Origin: JBOFSQ01 sp051651625
GTDB lineage: Bacteria > Planctomycetota > Planctomycetia > Pirellulales > Thermoguttaceae
Assembly: GCA_051651625.1 (NCBI GenBank)
Contig: JBOFSQ010000076.1
Span: forward strand, 1-47,431
Direction of reading: 5' to 3'
DNA length: 47,431 bases
Shown: positions 23,248-31,330 of the stretch, piece by piece
Position numbering within the stretch: the stretch's first letter is position 1
Layout of the letters: each line of letters starts with the position of its first letter
Translations under genes and position numbers: made by a program
The notes under the pieces: generated by a model
The model's database searches: none
Seen by the model: the letters and a program-made list of their open reading frames with translations, nothing else
What the model was told of the DNA's origin: nothing

Positions 23248-23434
23248 TGACTGTTTGCGGAATGTTTTGATTCGCGGGAATGCCAGAATAAGAACACGAA
23301 GCGTAAGCGAGTGCCAGCGTGAGAGCGGACGTAGCATCAACGAATTGCTGGTGCTGGCCGGATTGATTCCCGCCGTAGCCTGCCCCCAGCAGAGGCGTGG
23401 GCGGGAATGACGAAACAAACCGTGAACGGATACC
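23248..23434. repeat. Repeat cassette before the HEPN/MNT genes (families H, A, D)
   Basis: Degenerate left end GTGACTGTTTGCGGAATGTT (23248 on) and right end ACAAACCGTGAACGGATACC (23415-23434). Inside are a single family A copy (23288-23318) and an inverted dRS3-like hairpin with an extra insertion (23361-23412). The right end lies 4 bp before the next start codon, so it forms the leader of that gene. Confidence 0.65.
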
Positions 23435-23437
23435 AAA

Positions 23438-23860
23438 ATGTCCACCTACCGCGAACGTTGGGAAGAGCGATTCGAGCACTTTGAAAATGCTTGGCAAGTT
23501 TTTTGTCGGCTTGAGCGGCGGTATCGAGAGTCGCCGACCGACGAGGCGTGTTGCATGGCACTTGTGCAAGCGTTTGAGTTCACTTACGAGTTGGCTTGGA
23601 AGACGATGAAAGATTACCTTGAAAGCGAAAGTTTTCACGACCTTGGCGGCAGCAAACAAACAGTACGCGCGGCGTTCCAAAACGGTTTGATTGACGACTC
23701 CGAAGCGTGGATGGACGCGATCAAGAAGCGTAATCTCACTACGCACGTTTACAACCAAAGTATTTTTGACGAAGCGGTTGCGTACATCACAGAGACGTTT
23801 TTTCCGCTCGCCAGCAAACTGTTTGCGACTCTGAAACAAAAACAATGTCCACCGGATTAA
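23438..23860 (+). CDS. HEPN-domain protein (HepT / HI0074-like), partner of the MNT nucleotidyltransferase
   Basis: An all-helical 140-residue protein of the nucleotidyltransferase-substrate-binding (HI0074) type. The HEPN RNase signature R-x4-H-x-Y is intact: R98, H103 and Y105 in RNLTTHVY. In characterised HEPN/MNT pairs the HEPN protein is an RNA-cleaving toxin that the MNT protein inactivates by adding nucleotides to its Tyr. The next gene overlaps its end by 16 bp, so the two are translationally linked. ATG at 23438. Confidence 0.9.
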   Translation: MSTYRERWEERFEHFENAWQVFCRLERRYRESPTDEACCMALVQAFEFTYELAWKTMKDYLESESFHDLGGSKQTVRAAFQNGLIDDSEAWMDAIKKRNLTTHVYNQSIFDEAVAYITETFFPLASKLFATLKQKQCPPD

Positions 23861-24150
23861 CCGAAAAACAGTTGTCGGAAATCGTCGAGCAGTTGGCGAG
23901 TTTTTCGGACGTTGAACGTGCGGTGTTATTCGGCTCGCGCGCACGCGGAACGCATAAACCTGCGTCCGACGTTGATATTGCGATCTTTGGAGACAAAGTT
24001 ACCCCTAGTGTTGCGGCTGCGGTGAAGTTTGAAATCGAAGAAGAAACTTACCTGCCATTTTTCTTCGATGTTGTTGCGTACCCAACAATCATCGACGAAC
24101 GGTTCAAACAAAAAATCGACTCGCAAAATATTGTGGTTTACGAAAGGTAG
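23845..24150 (+). CDS. MNT-type minimal nucleotidyltransferase, antitoxin of the HEPN pair
   Basis: A 101-residue protein with the polymerase-beta-type active site GSRARG (30-35) and DVDIAIF (D42 and D44), plus the strand FFFDVV contributing a third Asp. Known members modify the HEPN partner. It starts inside the end of the HEPN gene (16-bp overlap) and stops 5 bp before the Uma2-family start, so HEPN, MNT and Uma2 appear to share a transcript. Confidence 0.9.
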   Translation: MSTGLTEKQLSEIVEQLASFSDVERAVLFGSRARGTHKPASDVDIAIFGDKVTPSVAAAVKFEIEEETYLPFFFDVVAYPTIIDERFKQKIDSQNIVVYER

Positions 24151-24155
24151 TGGTT

Positions 24156-24767
24156 ATGCCCCGTTCCAATCTTGCCGTCAAAACACAATCCGAATTCACT
24201 TACGGCCACTACCTGACGTGGACGAACGACGACGAACGCTGGGAACTGATCGACGGCGTAGCGTTCAACATGTCACCCGCGCCGAGTAGGACTCATCAGG
24301 CAATTTCGTTACGGTTGTCGGTGATTATCGGAACGTTTCTCAAAGACAAGACGTGTCAGGTGTTTGCGGCACCGTTTGACGTGCGTCTGCCCGACTTCGA
24401 TGGCCAGCGTGACGAGAGCATTGAAACCGTTGTGCAACCGGATTTTGTTGTCATCTGCGATGAGACCAAGCTCGACGAACGTGGTGCAAAAGGTGCCCCC
24501 GATTTGGTTGTGGAAATTCTCTCGCCATACACGGCCCAGAAAGACATCACGACGAAGTTCGCACTCTACGAACGTCACCGCGTCAAGGAGTATTGGCTCA
24601 TCTCGCCGAGCGAACACACTGTACAGATTTTCAAACTCAACCCACGCACGAAGGCCTACGGTAGACCGGAAATGTTCGGCAGCGGCGACACAATCACGAC
24701 AAGCCGCGTGCTCACCGGACTGACCGTTGATCTTGCTGAAGTTTTCGACGAAAAGAAACAACCATGA
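24156..24767 (+). CDS. Uma2-family (DUF820) putative PD-(D/E)xK nuclease
   Basis: A 203-residue protein of the Uma2 family, abundant in planctomycetes and cyanobacteria and of unclear cellular role. The fold marks are visible: RWELIDGVAFNMSPAPS, QPDFVVIC, then PDLVVEILSP with TTKFALYERHRVKEYWLI completing the PD-(D/E)xK pattern. The ATG at 24156 is chosen because GAAAGG lies about 8 nt upstream; a GTG two codons earlier is possible. Its stop overlaps the gcvPA start (ATGA). Placed after HEPN/MNT it may belong with them, but Uma2 genes are also often solitary. Confidence 0.88.
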   Translation: MPRSNLAVKTQSEFTYGHYLTWTNDDERWELIDGVAFNMSPAPSRTHQAISLRLSVIIGTFLKDKTCQVFAAPFDVRLPDFDGQRDESIETVVQPDFVVICDETKLDERGAKGAPDLVVEILSPYTAQKDITTKFALYERHRVKEYWLISPSEHTVQIFKLNPRTKAYGRPEMFGSGDTITTSRVLTGLTVDLAEVFDEKKQP

Positions 24768-26122
24768 CCTACGCCTACCAATCTCACACCGATAACGACC
24801 GTGCCGCGATGCTTCAGCGAATTGGCGTTGCCAGCGTTGACGCACTCTTCGAGACGATCCCAGATGCGCTGCGGCTCCGCGAGGCGTTGCCAGTTGGCAC
24901 GCCGAACGGCGACGGACTGACCGAACTCGAACTCGAACGGCTCATCAGTGAACTTGTCGCTGGCGACACGCCCGCCGCTGGCGGTGGCGCGGTCTCGTTT
25001 CTCGGCTGCGGAAGTTACGATCACTTCATTCCCGCTGCGGTCGATGCGCTGTCGAGTGACGGTCGTTTTGTCACCGCTTACACGCCGTATCAGGCCGAGG
25101 CGTCGCAGGGAAGTTTGCAAGTCTTTTTCGAGTACCAGTCGCTTGTCGCGCGGCTGACCGGAATGGACATCGCCAACGCCAGTCACTACGACGTTGCAAC
25201 GGCGTGCGTTGAAGCTGCACTTATGGCAACGGCGGCGACGCAACGAAAAAAAATCGTTGTGCCCGAATCGCTCCACTTTGAATATCGTGCGGTTTTGGAA
25301 ACAGTGCTTGCGTCACAAGGAATTGAGATCGTCACACTGCCGACTCCAACCGGACGGATCGAACCGCAAACACTCTCGCTCGATTCGAGTGTTGCGTGTG
25401 TGATTGTTCAGCATCCAAACTTTTTTGGCGGCCTCGAAAATGTTGCTGCGATAGGTGAACAAGTTCACGCTGCGGGCGGACTTTTCGTGGTGTGTGTTGA
25501 CCCGATTAGTCTTGGCGTTCTGAAAAATCCGGCGTCTTACGGTGCGGATATTGTTGTTGCGGAAGGTCAGCCGCTCGGAATCCCGATGAGTTTTGGCGGG
25601 CCGTATCTCGGAATTATGGCGTGCCGCGAGTCGCTACTTCGGCGGATTCCGGGGCGACTCGTCGGGCAAACATGCGACCGGCGCGGCGAACGCTGCTGGG
25701 TGCTGACAATGCAGACGCGCGAACAACATATCCGCCGCGACAAGGCGGCGAGTAACATCTGTTCTAATCAAGGACTGATGGCGATTCGTGCGGCGATATA
25801 TCTTTCACTCGTCGGGCCACACGGCCTCCGCGAAGTTGCCGAACAATGTACGCAAAAAGCGCACTATCTCGCGTCGCGTTTGCCGTCGCCGCTCAAGTTG
25901 GCGTTTGACATGCCGTTTTTCAAAGAGGTCGTTATACGGTTTCCGAGTGAAGAAGTTTTGCAAAATTGTTGTAGCGTCGCTTATGACGAAAACATTTTCG
26001 CTGGCGTCCCGCTCTCGCGTTTTGGCGACAAATACGCCGGACTCCTCTCCATCGCCGTCACCGAAAAACGTTCACGCGAAGAGATCGACGAACTTGTACG
26101 CGTCTTGCATCGTCATTCCTGA
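24764..26122 (+). CDS. gcvPA: Glycine dehydrogenase (decarboxylating) subunit 1
   Basis: N-terminal half of the two-subunit P-protein of the glycine cleavage system, which decarboxylates glycine and passes the aminomethyl group to GcvH. The 452 residues match the GcvPA class. Typical stretches are FLGCGSYDHFIPAAVDAL, TAYTPYQAEASQGSLQ, FEYQSLVARLTGMDIANAS, and QTREQHIRRDKAASNICSNQ in the C-terminal part. The pyridoxal-phosphate lysine lies on subunit 2, whose gene is not in the window, nor are gcvT or gcvH. It overlaps the Uma2 gene by 4 bp, so its translation is probably coupled to it, an odd pairing. Confidence 0.95.
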   Translation: MTYAYQSHTDNDRAAMLQRIGVASVDALFETIPDALRLREALPVGTPNGDGLTELELERLISELVAGDTPAAGGGAVSFLGCGSYDHFIPAAVDALSSDGRFVTAYTPYQAEASQGSLQVFFEYQSLVARLTGMDIANASHYDVATACVEAALMATAATQRKKIVVPESLHFEYRAVLETVLASQGIEIVTLPTPTGRIEPQTLSLDSSVACVIVQHPNFFGGLENVAAIGEQVHAAGGLFVVCVDPISLGVLKNPASYGADIVVAEGQPLGIPMSFGGPYLGIMACRESLLRRIPGRLVGQTCDRRGERCWVLTMQTREQHIRRDKAASNICSNQGLMAIRAAIYLSLVGPHGLREVAEQCTQKAHYLASRLPSPLKLAFDMPFFKEVVIRFPSEEVLQNCCSVAYDENIFAGVPLSRFGDKYAGLLSIAVTEKRSREEIDELVRVLHRHS

Positions 26123-26155
26123 TGGCACTTCACGGATGCTCTGTATGTGTAATTT

Positions 26156-26295
26156 GGGCACTCGCTTACGCTTCGTGTTCTGGTTCGGGCACGGGCACTC
26201 GCTTACGCTTCGTGTTCTGATTCAGGCGCGGGCACTCGCTTACGCTTCGTGTTCTGATTCGGGCACGGGCACTCGCTTACGCTTCGTATTCTGAT
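26156..26295 (+). repeat. Family A tandem array, four units of 37 bp
   Basis: Units start at 26156, 26193, 26230 and 26267, each GGGCACTCGCTTACGCTTCG followed by TGTTCTG and a linker such as ATTCGGGCAC. The last unit is diverged. No unique spacer sequences; linkers are near-identical. Confidence 0.93.
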
Positions 26296-26309
26296 TTTTC
26301 CAGACAACG

Positions 26310-27050
26310 ATGACAACATCTCTCCACAATGCTGACCGCGTTTACACCTTTGTTTTTGAAGGGTTTTGCGGGTATCCGTTTGGTCTTTTACGGCGGTACA
26401 ATGTTCCGGCGGCGTTCCCGACGGCGTGGCGCGATTTGCTCTTCGGACTTGGTTCACCGGCGCAGGCGGCGAACTTTGTCTTGCCGCTTCTCGCCGAGTT
26501 TTCACACGTCGAAACGCACTACTTACCGCAGACGCATCACGGCCACGCGGTACGGCGCATCTCCTCGATTTTTGAACGCGACCCCAACGCGGCCATCGTA
26601 CTGATCGGTTACAGTTACGGCGGAAACGCGGCTCACAAAGTCGCACACCAAGTCTACGAACGGTTCCAGCGCAACGACATCTTCCCGCTCGTCGTGACAA
26701 TCGATCCGGTGGGAAAATGGCGTCTCGATACTACGCCCGAAGAAGTCGGCGCGTATAACTTCACACGTTCTGGCGGCGTGACGCGATGGGTAAACTGTTA
26801 CCAGCGTTGTGACTGCGGAAGTTTTCGCGTCCCGCGAACGCGCATCGGACGCAAAATCTGGGGCGACATCGTGCGCGACGCCGACGAAAATCGGTTCCTC
26901 ACCGCCGGCGACTTCACCGCGTCAGAAATTGCGACAGGGAACTTTGAGGCCAAACGTCACGAGCAGTTTGCGTACTACGCCCATCTCTGGGTCCCCGCGC
27001 ACCGCTTCATCCAAGAGACGCTCCGCGCAGAACTGCGACGCGAGACGTGA
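26310..27050 (+). CDS. Alpha/beta-hydrolase-like protein (lipase/esterase type)
   Basis: A 246-residue cytoplasmic-looking protein. IVLIGYSYGGNAAHKVAHQV (about 95-114) has the nucleophile elbow G-x-S-x-G with S at about 101. An Asp in VVTIDPVGKW follows one strand later, and a His near YYAHLW could complete a triad. There is no signal peptide. The family is broad and the substrate unknown. It starts at ATG 26310 just after the repeat array and ends 29 bp before a MITE-like element. Cys-rich NCYQRCDCGS is unusual for the fold. Confidence 0.7.
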   Translation: MTTSLHNADRVYTFVFEGFCGYPFGLLRRYNVPAAFPTAWRDLLFGLGSPAQAANFVLPLLAEFSHVETHYLPQTHHGHAVRRISSIFERDPNAAIVLIGYSYGGNAAHKVAHQVYERFQRNDIFPLVVTIDPVGKWRLDTTPEEVGAYNFTRSGGVTRWVNCYQRCDCGSFRVPRTRIGRKIWGDIVRDADENRFLTAGDFTASEIATGNFEAKRHEQFAYYAHLWVPAHRFIQETLRAELRRET

Positions 27051-27079
27051 AGTAAACCAGTTACAGGGCGGGTGTGTAG

Positions 27080-27225
27080 TAGACTTGTTCGGAAACATTA
27101 AATTGGGGCGATTTGGTAGTTCTGGTTCGGCATAGCCGAACCCTCCAGTTATCATACGCCGCAGGCGTTTGGAGGGTTCGGCTATGCCGAACCGCTGTGC
27201 GGGTGCAAGTTTCCGAACAGGTCTA
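27080..27225. repeat. Complete MITE-like element (family B), 146 bp
   Basis: Left end TAGACTTGTTCGGAAAC and right end GTTTCCGAACAGGTCTA are 17-bp terminal inverted repeats with one mismatch, both ending in TA. Inside: ATTGGGGCGATTTGGTAGTTC, the hairpin GGTTCGGCATAGCCGAACC / GGTTCGGCTATGCCGAACC, then GCTGTGCGGGTGCAA. There is no coding capacity. This is the best reference copy in the window. Confidence 0.9.
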
Positions 27226-27238
27226 ATTATCCGCGTCC

Positions 27239-27266
27239 TTGCCGGTAGAGCGGTGCCCAGTATAAT
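27239..27266 (+). promoter_or_regulatory. Predicted strong promoter of recG
   Basis: TTGCCG (27239-27244), 16-bp spacer, perfect TATAAT (27261-27266), 54 nt before the recG start. It begins 14 bp after the end of the MITE-like element. Confidence 0.65.
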
Positions 27267-27320
27267 GGGCGAAGATGTCGTTACCAGCGTTCACACCAAA
27301 TCGCAAACCGCACTGCACGC

Positions 27321-29411
27321 TTGACTTCTCCAAACTTACAAACTCCAATCGAACAACTCACCGCCGTTCCGCGGACACTCGTCGAACCGCTACGGCGGCT
27401 GGAGTTATTCCGCGCGAAAGACATTCTCTTCGACTTTCCGCGAAGTCACTTCGATGTCTCCGACCGCCGAACTCTCGCAACACTCGAAGAAGGAAAACTG
27501 CAAACTGTTCTCGGTACAATCGAGTCGTGGGAATCGCGCACCACTCGTCGCGGTACGCTTATGACCGCCAACATCTTTTGCGGTACCGGTTACATTCGCG
27601 GTTTGTGGTTTAACCAAACCATCGTCGCACGCATTCACCCAAGCGGCTCGCGCGTCTTCGTCACCGGCAAACCGAAGGACGATCCGCCGTACTGGTCGAT
27701 GATGCACCCGATGCTCACCCCCGCAACCGATACCGACGACGCCCTCGCCGACCCGCTCCTGCCACACTACAACCTCACAAAAGGTCTCCGCGACGAACAA
27801 CTCCGCCGCATCGTCAAAAAAATCTTGCCCGAACACACGCCGCTCGTCACCGAAGTTTTTCCGCAGTCACTCCGCGAAAAATACGGTATCCTCGGCATTC
27901 AAGACGCGATCCCCGCGATGCACTTTCCGCGTACACACGAAGAGTTAAGGTTGGCGCGACGCCGTTTCGTTTATCAAGAACTGTTCGTATTGCAACTCGC
28001 ACTGGCAACGCGGCGACTCCAACTCCGAACGCACTTACGCGGCCCGCAACTCGTGCGTAAACACGACGTCGATCTCCGCATCCGCAAGCTGTTTCCGTTT
28101 GACTTCACACACGCACAAAACAAAGTGATCGAAGAGATCGTCCGCGACATGGCCGAGCCGTTTCCGATGAACCGCCTCTTGCAAGGCGATGTCGGTAGCG
28201 GCAAAACTGTCGTCGCCGTCTACGCGATGTTGCTGGCGGTGGCGTGCGGTTATCAGGCGGTCTTTATGGCACCGACCGAAGTTCTCGCGCGGCAACACCT
28301 TCGCACCCTAACACGCCTCCTCGACGGAAGCAGCGTCACCATCGCACCACTCTTCGGAAGCCAAACAACAAGCGAACGCGCGTCAGTTTTGCAGTCGATA
28401 CTAGCAGGCGAGTCGAAGGTGATTGTCGGTACGCACGCGATCATCAGCGGCGATTTACCGCTCGACAAACTCGGTGTCGTCGTGATTGACGAACAGCACA
28501 AGTTCGGAGTGAGACAACGCGCCGCACTCAAACAGGCGGCGGGCGGAACCGATCCGCACTACCTCGTTATGACCGCAACGCCGATCCCGCGCAGTATTGC
28601 GATGACGTTATTCGGTGACCTCGACGTTTCAGTGATGGACGAGAAACCGCGCGGTGGCCAAACGATTCACACCTACGTCACGCCGGAAGAAAAACGCGCC
28701 GCGTGGTGGGAGTTCGTTCGCAAAAAACTCGACACGGGACAGCAAGGATATGTTGTCGTCCCGATGATTGAGGAGTCGGATGCGTTCGACGCGCGGTCGC
28801 TTGAAGAAGTGACGCGAACGCTTCGAGAGCACGAGCTTCGTGGTTACAACGTCGGCACGCTCCACGGACGAATGACGACCGCCGAAAAGGAACAGCAGAT
28901 GGCGTCGTTCCGCAACCGCGAGATTCAAGTTCTCGTGGCGACGACGGTGATTGAAGTCGGCGTCGATGTTCCGAACGCGAACGTGATGACGATTGAGAGC
29001 GGTGAACGATTTGGTCTGTCACAGCTCCACCAACTTCGCGGACGTATCGGACGCGGTAAGCACCCCGGATTTTGTGCGGTCTTCGTAACGCCATCGGACG
29101 ATGCGGATGCGTACCGCGAAGCGTTAGCGCGACTTGAGGCGTTTGCGGCGACGAACGACGGTTTCGCACTCGCCGAGAAAGACCTTGCGTTTCGCGGTAG
29201 CGGCAACATTCTCGGCACTGCGCAGCACGGACTTCCGCCGTTTCACATCGCCGACTTGCACCACGACCGCGAGACGTTAATCGAAGCCCGCCGCGACGCC
29301 CAAGCCCTCGTCGCCGCCGACCCCGGACTGGCAAACCCCGACCACGCACTACTCCGCTCACAAATGCTCACTCGTTACGGACAAGTTCTTAACCTCGGAG
29401 ATGTGGGGTAG
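27321..29411 (+). CDS. recG: ATP-dependent DNA helicase RecG
   Basis: Branch-migrating helicase that remodels stalled forks and Holliday junctions. 696 residues. The N-terminal wedge (OB) region spans about 1-250 (LTAVPRTLVEPLRRLELF, then TVLGTIESWESRTTRRGTL). Walker A is GDVGSGKT (about 289-296), motif Ia MAPTEVLARQH, DEQH box VVIDEQHKFGVRQR (about 387-400), motif III MTATPIPRS, and motif VI QLHQLRGRIGRGKHPG. The start is TTG at 27321: upstream codons contain no ATG or GTG, and the protein begins correctly at the wedge domain. The usual RecG N-terminal helix is short here. Confidence 0.95.
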   Translation: MTSPNLQTPIEQLTAVPRTLVEPLRRLELFRAKDILFDFPRSHFDVSDRRTLATLEEGKLQTVLGTIESWESRTTRRGTLMTANIFCGTGYIRGLWFNQTIVARIHPSGSRVFVTGKPKDDPPYWSMMHPMLTPATDTDDALADPLLPHYNLTKGLRDEQLRRIVKKILPEHTPLVTEVFPQSLREKYGILGIQDAIPAMHFPRTHEELRLARRRFVYQELFVLQLALATRRLQLRTHLRGPQLVRKHDVDLRIRKLFPFDFTHAQNKVIEEIVRDMAEPFPMNRLLQGDVGSGKTVVAVYAMLLAVACGYQAVFMAPTEVLARQHLRTLTRLLDGSSVTIAPLFGSQTTSERASVLQSILAGESKVIVGTHAIISGDLPLDKLGVVVIDEQHKFGVRQRAALKQAAGGTDPHYLVMTATPIPRSIAMTLFGDLDVSVMDEKPRGGQTIHTYVTPEEKRAAWWEFVRKKLDTGQQGYVVVPMIEESDAFDARSLEEVTRTLREHELRGYNVGTLHGRMTTAEKEQQMASFRNREIQVLVATTVIEVGVDVPNANVMTIESGERFGLSQLHQLRGRIGRGKHPGFCAVFVTPSDDADAYREALARLEAFAATNDGFALAEKDLAFRGSGNILGTAQHGLPPFHIADLHHDRETLIEARRDAQALVAADPGLANPDHALLRSQMLTRYGQVLNLGDVG

Positions 29412-29416
29412 TTTTC

Positions 29417-29570
29417 AAAGAACAAAGAACAAATAACACGGACACACGGACTGACACGGACTCTCACGGACTAACACGGACAAGCAACTGTAAAAAATTC
29501 CATGTCTGTCCGTGTTCGTCCGTGTCTGTCCGTGTGTCCGTGTTCAGTGTTCAGTGTTCAGTGTTCAGTG
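29417..29570. repeat. Long imperfect hairpin of ACACGGACA units and AGTGTTC tandem repeats (family G)
   Basis: About 29438-29488 is made of ACACGGAC-type units and about 29502-29542 of their complement, around a short A/T loop. Four AGTGTTC heptamers follow (about 29541-29570). It lies between recG and the OleC-like gene and can fold as a terminator-like stem. Confidence 0.75.
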
Positions 29571-29597
29571 CTGTTTTTCACACCATCTCATCCAACC

Positions 29598-31214
29598 ATG
29601 CCACACAACATCGCCACTCTTCTCACCGACCGCGCACGCGAAATGCCCGATGCTGTTGCGATAGCCGAGGCGCGGCGCGGCGGCGGGTATCGCACGATCA
29701 CGTTCGCCGAACTCGATGCCGATTCAAACGCCATCGCAAACGCAATGCGTTCGCAAGGACTCGTCCCCGGAATGCGCGTCGCGCTTCTCGTGAGATACTC
29801 AATCGACTTCGTTTCGATTGTCTTCGGGCTGTTCAAATCGGGCGCGGTGATCGTACTAATTGATCCCGGAATGGGTTTCCGGCAAATGTTAAAAAATCTC
29901 GAAGAGATGCGGCCCGATGGATTTGCTGCGGTTTCGGCAGTTCACGCGGTACGAATTCTCACGCGGCGTTTTCCGCAAGCGAAGTACAATCTCACCGTCG
30001 GTGGTCGCTGGTTCTGGGGCGGAGCGTCGCTCGCAGAGATTCGCAAACGCGGTGACAACAGCATCACCAAAGACAACACCACCGAAGACGCAGCGATCAT
30101 TTTCACGAGCGGCAGTACGGGGCCAGCGAAAGGCGTTCGGTACACGCACAAAATGTTTGCGGCGCAGGTCGCGGCGATACAGTCACGCTTCGGGATCGAA
30201 CCCGGCGGCGTTGACCTCGCTGCGTTCCCGTTTTTCGGGCTGTTCAACGCCGCAATGGGGACGACGACAATCATTCCCGAATTCGACTCGACTCGCCCCG
30301 CAGATGCCGACCCGCGTAAAATTGTCGCGGCGGCGAACGACTGGCACATCACGCAATCGTTCGCGTCGCCCGCACTTTGGCGTCGCGTCGCAGAGTTTTG
30401 TCGTGAGAGCGGTGCGTCGATCCCGACGCTGCGACGTTGCATTGCCGCAGGCGCACCGATTCCAGTTTCGCTTCTCGAAAAACTGCGACCGTGCATCGCG
30501 TCCGATGGCGAGATTTTCACACCTTACGGCGCAACCGAGGCACTGCCGGTCTCGGTCATTTCGGCGAGCGAAGTTTTGAACGAGACCGCCGAAGCAACAC
30601 GACGCGGCGACGGCATTTGCGTCGGCACTCGCTTCGCCGGAACCGATTGGCGCGTCATCGCCATCACCGATGCGCCGCTGGAGTGGAGTCAGATTCGCGT
30701 GTTGCCGTGCGGCGAGATTGGTGAACTCGTCGTCTGCGGTGAACAAGTCACACGCGAATACGTCGCACGTCCCGACGCGAACGCTCTCGCCAAAATCGTT
30801 GACGATTCTGGCAACGTGTGGCATCGAATGGGCGATGTTGGCTGGCTTGACGAGCGCGAACGTTTTTGGTTTTGCGGACGGAAAAATCATCGCGTTGTCA
30901 CGCAAACGCAGACGCTCTTTTCGATTCCGTGCGAAGCGATTTTTCTGCAAGACAAACGTGTTGCGCGCGCGGCGTTAGTCGGGATCGGCCAGCGCGGAAC
31001 GCAGACGCCCGCAATCTGGATCGAGCCGCAGAACGGCTCGTTTCCGCAGACGCCCGCTGCGGTGCGCGACTTTGAAGCGGAACTGCGAACACTTGCAAAA
31101 TCAAGTCCGCTCACCGCGACAATCGAAAAGTTTTTCTTTGCAAAATCGTTTCCGGTTGACGTTCGCCACAACGCCAAAATCAACCGCGAACTCTTGGCGA
31201 TGCGGAGTCGGTGA
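29598..31214 (+). CDS. OleC-like AMP-dependent acyl synthetase/ligase
   Basis: Adenylate-forming enzyme of 538 residues. A3 phosphate-binding loop TSGSTGPAKGVRYTHKMF is at about 170-187, the A5 motif YGATEALPVS at about 310-319 and the A7 segment HRMGDVGWLDERERFWFCGR near 420. The wording (YTHKMFAAQVAAIQ, STRPADADPRKI, FFGLFNAAMGTTTIIP) is closest to OleC, which turns beta-hydroxy acids into beta-lactones in long-chain olefin synthesis. However, OleA, B and D are absent here, so a generic fatty-acyl ligase role is also possible. ATG at 29598 is the natural start; an upstream extension is repeat DNA. Converges with the UroD-family gene. Confidence 0.85.
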   Translation: MPHNIATLLTDRAREMPDAVAIAEARRGGGYRTITFAELDADSNAIANAMRSQGLVPGMRVALLVRYSIDFVSIVFGLFKSGAVIVLIDPGMGFRQMLKNLEEMRPDGFAAVSAVHAVRILTRRFPQAKYNLTVGGRWFWGGASLAEIRKRGDNSITKDNTTEDAAIIFTSGSTGPAKGVRYTHKMFAAQVAAIQSRFGIEPGGVDLAAFPFFGLFNAAMGTTTIIPEFDSTRPADADPRKIVAAANDWHITQSFASPALWRRVAEFCRESGASIPTLRRCIAAGAPIPVSLLEKLRPCIASDGEIFTPYGATEALPVSVISASEVLNETAEATRRGDGICVGTRFAGTDWRVIAITDAPLEWSQIRVLPCGEIGELVVCGEQVTREYVARPDANALAKIVDDSGNVWHRMGDVGWLDERERFWFCGRKNHRVVTQTQTLFSIPCEAIFLQDKRVARAALVGIGQRGTQTPAIWIEPQNGSFPQTPAAVRDFEAELRTLAKSSPLTATIEKFFFAKSFPVDVRHNAKINRELLAMRSR

Positions 31215-31229
31215 AACGTCGCGTATCCG

Positions 31230-31330
31230 TACTCAAAACGGTTTGAGTTTCGCGTACCAAAACGGTAGCGGCCCATCGAGGCCGCGGTCTTGCGGAGGGC
31301 GAAGCCTACAAATTGCCCCGTAACGGGGCT
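31230..31330 (-). repeat. 101-bp dispersed repeat (family F, copy 2)
   Basis: Reverse-complement partner of 19728-19828. Fills the gap between the convergent OleC-like and UroD-family genes. Its final CT forms part of the latter gene's TAG stop (minus strand, 31331-31329), so insertion may have set that gene's end. Confidence 0.93.

Noticed and set aside
26111..26135. Further dRS3-like copy at the end of gcvPA (CGTCATTCCTGATGGCACTTC)
   Set aside because: Only the first nine bases agree and there is no hairpin; the match lies in the gcvPA C-terminus and is probably chance.
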